Below are positions 57,290 to 64,000 of a DNA stretch of 64,000 nucleotides, piece after piece. A program made the position numbers and the translations under genes. The stretch spans positions 66,086,852 to 66,150,851 of the forward strand of contig OY829329.1 in the NCBI GenBank assembly GCA_963691655.1. Reading direction: 5' to 3'. A model generated the notes under the pieces. The model saw only the letters and a program-made list of their open reading frames with translations, made no database searches and was not told the DNA's origin. Within the stretch, counting starts at the first letter, position 1; each line of letters begins with the position of its first letter. The stretch comes from Toxonevra muliebris (Eukaryota > Arthropoda > Insecta > Diptera > Pallopteridae).

Positions 57290-58628
57290 CTCCATCGATA
57301 ACGATTCTTCGCAGTTTCGTTGAACGATTTGCCTCCCAATTCTGGCATCTCTTTTTCTAATATTATTTCTTATCCACGACCACCGAGGTCCACCGGGGTC
57401 TCCCACTTGGGGATATATTTTTCATTTTTTTTAAACTCATGTTTAGATAGCAATAGTTCAGGTTGAAAAGAGCACTAATCCCTCAGTTGCCGGCTGCAGA
57501 ATGAACCTGAAATTCTCTGCCACAGTAATCAAGTGCATTTTGTAATGAAACCGCCCCTAACATGAAATAAAAGCACCTTTAAAAGTTAAACCTACAGAAC
57601 GGTTGTGACGCTTCCTCTTCCTTTAGCCCTGATTTAAAACTCAACAGAGTCATTCTGTCGGTAGGAGTAGGAATTATGTGATACAAGCCTCCGGTTACAG
57701 TGTACTTTGGGGTGACTCCTTCCCACCAAATCCCTCGCCTCATGGCATGGCAAGGCGATCAATTTCAATACAAATTTTTGGATTAAAATGTTAATGAAAT
57801 GCTTAAGTTTCTCGACAAAGCTATTTTTAGATATCTAATACATGTTTTTTTTTAAATATCTTCACATGCTGTGAAACAACAACAACAACGAGACAAAACA
57901 TTTCCAAGAGTATGTTACATAAATTTGTTAAGTTGTTAAAAACTAATCAATCTTCAGAGAGCAACAACACTTCAGTATGTGTGTGTGTGTGTGTGAGCGG
58001 TGGTAGTATCTGGTGACTCAACCTACTTGATAAATTTCCTCTTCATCTCATTTCGTCACGCACACATGCAAGCATTCAAAGTACTTACATACATGTATAG
58101 AGATACAAGCAACAAAAAACAAACGATATAAAACACGCTCAGCATAAAATATCACGTCACCATATGCATACACATGCATACACACAAACATATACGTGTT
58201 TGTATGTAACAAGGACCAACACACATCTAATCTGAAATTTGGATACCATTAGAAACTGACACAGGTAAATTGAGGTTTTTCACCCAATGAGCACGAAGCT
58301 TTGCTTTTTCCAAGCTACAGAGATCGCCACCACATACATGCATATATGTATGTATGTATGTATACATAAATAGCTTTAGTTGTATGTGTGTGTATAGGTA
58401 GCAAAAGCATTAAAATCCTTAACGCCGCATTCATTGGGATTTTCGCTTCGTTGTGTCAATTACTAGAATGATTGATGCCCCATCATTCATATGAATGTGT
58501 GGCACATCATGAAATTTTGAAAACAGCTCACAACTATTTACAAGCAATGCGTCGTCCTTCGTGTCCTGGATTTACCTGCCCAACCATCAACGAAATTATA
58601 CTATACGTGTATAGGTGGTAAACATGAG

Positions 58629-58675
<47 letters not shown>

Positions 58676-59240
58676 ACAATGACAACTCTGATTGAGTTGT
58701 AATGTTGTACGCAATGTTTTCATATTTAGTAGCATTTCGAGATTGTTTTTTTTTTCCTCCCTTTTTTTTTTTTTTTTTGCAAAACTACTTAACATACCTA
58801 TTCAAAATAAGCTGCATACTTATGTACGTTAAATGACATACACCAGATCGTGAATTTAAATGAAAATGCCAACCAAATGTTTGGTATAATGATGCATTAA
58901 GGAAAGTATAGAGTAAGGCATGCAATGCATTCATGCAATTGAACTGAGTTGATTATGAAGCCTTTAATGGCCAGAGGCGTCATGTGTACTCGTATAAATG
59001 GGAGGGCGCAGGTTCGTTATTAGTATTTTACTATATTTATTTCTCAAGTCCTCAAGTCCTGAGAGAAAGAGAGAGAGCCTGAAGAAGTTAATTCACGGGT
59101 CGTATTTTTGATTAACTAAATTTACCTGAATATACACACAAACTCAGAGAGCTTGAAAAGTTAAATCATTCTAAAATTTAGTTAAAATCTTTTATTACTT
59201 TTTAGTTATTTTAAAATAATATTGAAAATCTTTTAAAACA
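57290..59240. other. Non-coding sequence
   Basis: No gene seen. The segment 57290-57410 resembles decayed coding DNA on the minus strand (GDPGGPRWSW, RDARIGRQIVQRNC), possibly a LINE end, but it is too short to name. Microsatellites: (GT) at 57980-57994, (ATGT) at 58345-58365, and (GT)n of about 42 bp at 58631-58672. Confidence 0.45.
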
Positions 59241-59249
59241 ATCACTTAG

Positions 59250-59733
59250 AGGAAAAGAGTAAAATCAGACCAAAATTCTGACAAAAAATCCGATCAAAAC
59301 TTAAGCCAAATGAAAACTAAAATCATACGAAAAACAAACAAAGATTCGTATTAAAATTCAGACCAAAAATCAAAAGAAACTTCATAGCAAAAGCAGCTCA
59401 AAGTTTAGATAAAAATCAGACCAAACTACAACCTAAAAATCGGACAAAAATCCGACTAAAACATTGAAAATCCGGTCAAAACTCAGATCAAATAGAAACC
59501 AAATTCAGACCGAAAACAGACCAACATTCCTACTAAAATCAGACTAAAAACTTCTGAGAAAAAGCAATCCAAAGATTAGAAAAAAAAATTAGATCAAATA
59601 CCAAACTAAAAATCAGACTTAATTCTTTCAAAAAAACAGACCAAAACTCCAGTCAAAACTTTGACCAAACAGAAACTTAATTCATACCAAAAACAGATCA
59701 ACATTCATGCTAAGATTCAGACCGAAAATCAGA
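59250..59733. repeat. Degenerate AAAATCAGACCAAA tandem repeat, left part
   Basis: Units of roughly 12-16 bp on AAAATCAGA(C/T)(C/G)AAA alternate with AAACT(C/T)AGATCAAA. The same family resumes at 61616 after the LINE, including a longer shared phrase (AAAGCAG(C)TCAAAGTTTA and AAAGCAGCCCAAAGTTTA). Confidence 0.65.
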
Positions 59734-59734
59734 C

Positions 59735-61615
59735 GAAACTTCATCTTGTTCCTAATGCCCTCTTACAGCAGTAGAGAGCGCAGGAGGCTTTTCGTACTCT
59801 CTCTGCTATGTTAGCTTTTTATTGAAATTCAGGATCTAAAACAAGTCCTAAATATTTGATGCGCTTGCTAAAGCAAAGCGAAATACTACAGAGAAATACT
59901 TACTTCGTTTGAAGAAAAACGGCTATCAAATTAAGGAAAAATGGGAATGATTTGGCGCCATAGAAACGGTTTCCTCATTTAGATATACAAAATTTCTTTG
60001 AATTGAGGAAATATTTTTTCTTTATTTTAGAGAAAAATTTCTATGAAAGAAGGAAATTAAAGAAATATGTCTTCAATTTGTAGAAATTGCGTTTTTCAAA
60101 TGAATAATATTTTATTTCATTATGAGAAATTGTATATAATTTAGGTACAATTTTCCTCAGTTTGAGGAATAATTTTTCATAAATTGAAGTCAATTTACTA
60201 CCTTTTTAGAAAAAAAATCCTCAATTTATGGAATATTTTCTACAATTTTGTTTTAATTAAAAGGCATAGAAATCATTTTTTTACTTGTATTCATTTATTA
60301 TTTTATTTTTAATAAGTACTAAGGTTTACATTCATACGTATTTTTACATACACTACAGGCGTCGTCGCCTTGAAATGATCAAAAGTTCCTTAAGGTCATC
60401 AAAAAATTATAAATTGAAGTTTATTGAAATTTATATCTTTTCAATATATTTCATTTTTATTTTTACAAAACATATCAACAGCCACAAACACAACCACTTC
60501 GCTTGAAATAGAGACGCCAACTAAAAAATTCAAAAGAAAAACAAAGCGTACGCGATTGTCTGCTAAGGCCAAAAGAGTAAAGCTAGTTTTTTGTGTATAC
60601 CAACATTTTGTATGGAGAACATTTTTGGTATATTTGTCTCTTTCTTACATTTTCTATACAACTAAATTTGTAAAAATGAAGACATAACTTACTTCAAATT
60701 TAACACCATGGTTGCATGAAAGGAGCACATTTTTCTTCATTTTGAGAAAAATTTACTTAAACGAGAGAAATTTTCGTGGATTCAAATTGAGGAAACCTTT
60801 TCTTTGTTTTAGAGATGGGTATTTTTCTTGGTGTAGTGAAAAGCATAACCTCTGTTTTGGCAGGATTTACATTAAGACCGAATTCACGGCACCAGTGAGA
60901 CAAAATGCCAAGTGGGTGATTTAACAGTTCTGAAAGAGTAGAAACGTATTTGCCAGACACTGCAATAGCAATGTCATCTGCATAAGCTATTATTTTGCAG
61001 CCAGTTTGGTCTAATCTGTTTAGCAGTTCGTTCACCGCCAGATTCCAAATAAGAGGAGATAACACACCTTGTGGTGTGCTCCTATTAACAACCTTTTTAC
61101 CTTTATCATTTCCAATAAAAGAGCTGATGATACATGTTTTAAGTAGTTGTCCTATAAATCTAGCCGGTTTAACATTAAGATTAAAATTTGTTAAAGCATT
61201 AACGACAGCGTCGGGGCAGACATTGTTGAAAGCCCTCTCGATATCGAGAAACACTGCCAGCGTGTATTCTTTGTTGGAAAGTGATTTCTCGACTTCCTCA
61301 ATCAGTACATGTAGCGCTGTTTTCACAGACTTCCCTTTAGTATAGGCATGCTGTGATTTGGATATGTGAAAGGAGAAAGAGATAAGAGAAAGGAGGACAG
61401 ACTGATCGGTCTGACGTCCTTTGGGTTGGTATGAGACGCCATCCCTGCTTTGGGTATGAAGACTACACGAGCTTCTCTCCAGCTTTTGGGAATGTACGAG
61501 AAATTTAGGCAAGCATTATAAAATTTGCAATAGCCAGGAAATTACGTGTTCAGCCCCTTGCTGAAAATCCGCGGGAATGATACCATTTGGCCCTGCAGAT
61601 TTATAGAGGCTAAAG
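59735..61615 (-). pseudogene. LINE reverse transcriptase remnant, split by an insertion
   Basis: The minus strand from 61615 reads LYKSAGPNGIIPADFQQG, then KLERSSCSLHTQSRDG, QHAYTKGKSVKTALHVLIEE, LAVFLDIERAFNN (motif A) and STPQGVLSPLIWNLAVNELL (motif B). IIAYADDIAIAVSG (intact YADD box) and FGLNVNPAKTEVMLF follow. After about 60840 homology stops. It resumes at about 59875 with SKRIKYLGLVLDPEF and AERVRKASCALYCCKRALG. The 950 bp in between (59885-60840) is unrelated A+T-rich DNA with repeated AATTGAGGAAA and TTTTAGAGA words. Both ends of the LINE are missing. The family is of the Jockey/LOA/I kind; the clade is not resolved. Confidence 0.82.
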
Positions 61616-61810
61616 GAAAGCAGCCCAAAGTTTATATAAAAAATCAGGCGAAATACAAAACTAAAAATCAGAAAAAACTAAAAACAAAAATCAGATCAAA
61701 CTTTAAATCAGAAGCTCACAAAAAATTTAACCAAAAATCAGATTAAGAGTCAAACTAGAAATCAGATGAAAATTCAAACTGAAACAGAAAGCAAAATTAA
61801 GATTTTTGAA
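61616..61810. repeat. Degenerate AAAATCAGACCAAA tandem repeat, right part
   Basis: Continues the array of 59250-59733 with AAAAATCAG(A/G), AAACT and AACTGAAACAGAAAGC units. The LINE remnant appears to have inserted into this array. Confidence 0.6.
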
Positions 61811-61819
61811 AGTTATAAG

Positions 61820-63520
61820 CATTCACCTTATGAGAAGGGTTGAAACCTTCATTTCCCACTCTGGGTCCACCACTGACTGCCGTTTCTTTTATTAGTAACG
61901 CTTCTCAAACAGCCGACAAGTAACAGACATGTAATGGCAGTCTGAATGGGAACATACTCCTCTACCGACAGTGGTTTGTGTCTTTGCTAAACTTAATGTA
62001 CGAAACAATTTTTTTTATTTCAGTTTTTATTTGTGCCGTAACAAATTTTTTTTTATTTTTTTTTTCATTTACACCTACACAAAAAGGATATTTCTGTAAT
62101 TGTCAATCAAATTATGAAAATGAAATATTTATAAATAATAAATGAGAAAAACTTATGTGTCAAACAGTATTTATCCATTTCAAATTGATTGAATGTACAT
62201 GAAAGAAAACAAAAAAAAAAAAAAGCTTTTAAATACAAAAAAAAAAAAAAAAACAAGGCAACAAAAAATAATGAATGTTTCAATGGAAGCATTTCATTTC
62301 AAATAACAAAAACATTACTTTTTAAATTTTCTAAAATGTGAACTCAATTAGTGTTTACAACAACCAGTATAACAACAACAACAACAAATTGTAGATACTC
62401 TTCTTAATAGCAATGAATTTTGTTTGTGAACAATTGGGAATTTTAATTACGTCAATTAGTAACACTGACAAAAGTTTTTACTTTCCCCCTACCCTTTACA
62501 CTTTATTGCCATCAATTCATTGCACTTTCCCCTGTTGTTTTCTTCCTGCGATAATATTATTCCATGGCATAGTGTAACAAATTGCATAAAAAACATAATG
62601 AACTCTGAACTGCAATTTATTTTGGATTAGAACAAAATTTTCAAATTAAAAATTTGAAGTCAAAATCTTTCAAATTTAATCTTTACCAATAAAATCAAAA
62701 AAACTTTTTTCTGAAAATTTTTAAAAGATTTGGACCCTATGAGATTTTGGTTTTGAAATTCATATCGATGGAGATTTCGTAAATGGAGACTTTATATACC
62801 ATATGAAGAGAAATTCTCCAAAAAAAAATATAATCCCATCAATTTGAAGATTTCAGTTGTAGAGTTCTTCATCTAGTTCGGTTCTTTAACCCTTTGTGAC
62901 TCAAGAGCATGGATTTTTAAAATTTGTACCTAGTTCGATTCGTATTAAGAAATAAACAAACACGTATTTTTTTGTTTTTGCAAATTTGTTCATGAAAAGG
63001 TTTTATTTACAAAAATTTGGTTATGTCGCTTATTCAAAAACACGATTTTTTTTTGTTGTTTGTGCATAATTATCACTATTTATCAATTAATATCGATTAT
63101 TTACAAAAAACTGCAGTACAATATATAAATATATGTGTAAACTAAGCTTTTTCAAAGTTAATACTTTTTCATTTGCAACCGTAAATGTCAAGTGTGTGCA
63201 CTTTTTTGTTTGGTTGCAAAATACATTACGTTAGCAGTTTTCAATACCTTTCAAATAACATAAAATAGTTGCACCAGTTTTTACTTAATCAGTTCTGATA
63301 CACAACAAAATAAAATAACATGCGTGTGGAATTTTGTAAGAAAAAATTGGGTATGTAACAGATCTGCAACATTGTGATACAAAGGGTTAAATCATGTCTC
63401 TATAGGGATATATTCAACCAAAATAAAAACTTTCTGAAGACGCACACATATTGGTCATTAGGCATATTTGGGTTAATAAGAAAGAGTATTTTTGACGGCA
63501 AGATCAAAAGGAGGGAGAAC
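61820..63520. other. Non-coding sequence
   Basis: No gene seen. A+T-rich, with A runs near 62210-62255 and an AACAACAACAACAA patch near 62370-62387. Confidence 0.5.
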
Positions 63521-63529
63521 GAAAAGGAA

Positions 63530-64000
63530 GAGAATCTGAAATGATAGCATTTCGTCTTGAAAAGGTGAGAGATCAAAAAATAGAAGCCGGAAATGAGAGC
63601 ATTACCTCTTCAAAAGGCGAGAGAACAAAAAATAGGAGACTCGGAATTGAGAGCATTTCCTCTTCAAAAGGCGAGAGAACAAAAAAGAGGAGAGTCAGAA
63701 TTGAGAGCATTACCTCTTCAAAAGGCGAGAGATAGGAGACTCGGAATTGAGAGCATTTCCTCTTCAAAAGGCGAGAAAGCAAAAAAGAGGAGAGTCGGAA
63801 TTGAGAGCATTTCCTCTTCAAAAGGCGAGAGAACAAAAAAGGAGAGAGTCGGATTGAGAGCATTTCCTCTTTAAAAGGCGAGAGAACAAAAAAGGAGAGA
63901 GTCGGAGCATTTCCTCTTCAAAAGGCGAGAGACCAAAAAATAGGAGAGTCGGAATTGAGAGAATTTCCTCTTCAAAAGGCGAGAGAACAAAAAAGAGGAG
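63530..64000. repeat. Minisatellite of about 54 bp, running off the window end
   Basis: About nine units share GCATT(A/T)CCTCTTCAAAAGGC, GAGAGAACAAAAAA and AGGAGAGTCGGAATTGAGA. Most are 53-55 bp; some are shortened (for example near 63716-63761 and 63890-63910). Units alternate ATTACC/ATTTCC and TAGGAGAC/GAGGAGAGTC. The array is open in several frames on both strands, a by-product of stop-free units, so I do not call a protein. It continues past base 64000. Confidence 0.9.

Noticed and set aside
57230..57406. Glycine-rich minus-strand frame
   Set aside because: The glycine run is the C/G homopolymer at the end of the hAT-like element, joined by chance to neighbouring DNA.
63541..63874. Protein genes on either strand in the 54-bp minisatellite
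   Set aside because: Several frames are open on both strands because the unit lacks stops. No start context, splice site or known domain.
1..64000. CRISPR arrays, bacterial operons, riboswitches
   Set aside because: All content is animal-like: introns, LINEs, SINEs and Tc1/mariner elements. The tandem arrays have no spacer-repeat alternation with unique equal-length spacers.

Overview
The window looks like A+T-rich euchromatin from a higher fly (Diptera, probably a schizophoran with a larger genome than Drosophila). This rests on poly-A/T-rich non-coding DNA, GTT/CAG-type and (TG)n microsatellites, several mariner/Tc1-type transposons, and two exons whose encoded tail resembles the cytoplasmic tail of the Drosophila adhesion protein Fasciclin 3. 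I ran no database search. Family names come from motifs and from memory of the families.

Host genes are sparse. Two plus-strand exons, 15140-15515 and 23194-23352, form one reading frame across a 7.7-kb phase-0 intron and end at a stop codon. They encode about 177 residues of a cytoplasmic tail with two tyrosine motifs (VYAEL and EYAEIVYV). I take them to be the 3' end of a Fas3-like gene whose immunoglobulin exons lie upstream of the window. A second possible host exon (35865 to about 36298) has coding-like composition and runs into a foldback repeat.

Most other recognisable content is mobile DNA. There is an intact maT-type (DD37D) transposon at 10641-11831. A full-length but dead mariner lies at 6243-7528, with an internally deleted relative at 42593-43216, and four other decayed mariner-type remnants are present. 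Two Harbinger remnants, four hAT-type elements with 8-bp target duplications, and several foldback/MITE elements also occur. Four LINE remnants are visible. A tRNA-derived SINE family occurs both as a monomer with a (CCTAA)n tail and as a dimer joined to a second tRNA-like SINE. Many insertions are nested, with readable target duplications. The clearest case is the LINE at 40.7-44.4 kb, which is broken by a probable solo LTR, a SINE and a mariner.

The least familiar part is 24.7-31.9 kb. Two arrays of a roughly 127-bp satellite, each unit carrying the palindrome TGACGTCA, flank a 5-kb block. That block holds a duplicated pair of tRNA-like modules followed by T runs, a third inverted pair, a SINE, and a three-unit repeat of about 150 bp. 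A 374-bp array of TTAGG, the canonical insect telomere repeat that flies are generally thought to have lost, lies internally at 13.65-14.02 kb. The window ends inside a 54-bp minisatellite (63.53-64.0 kb).
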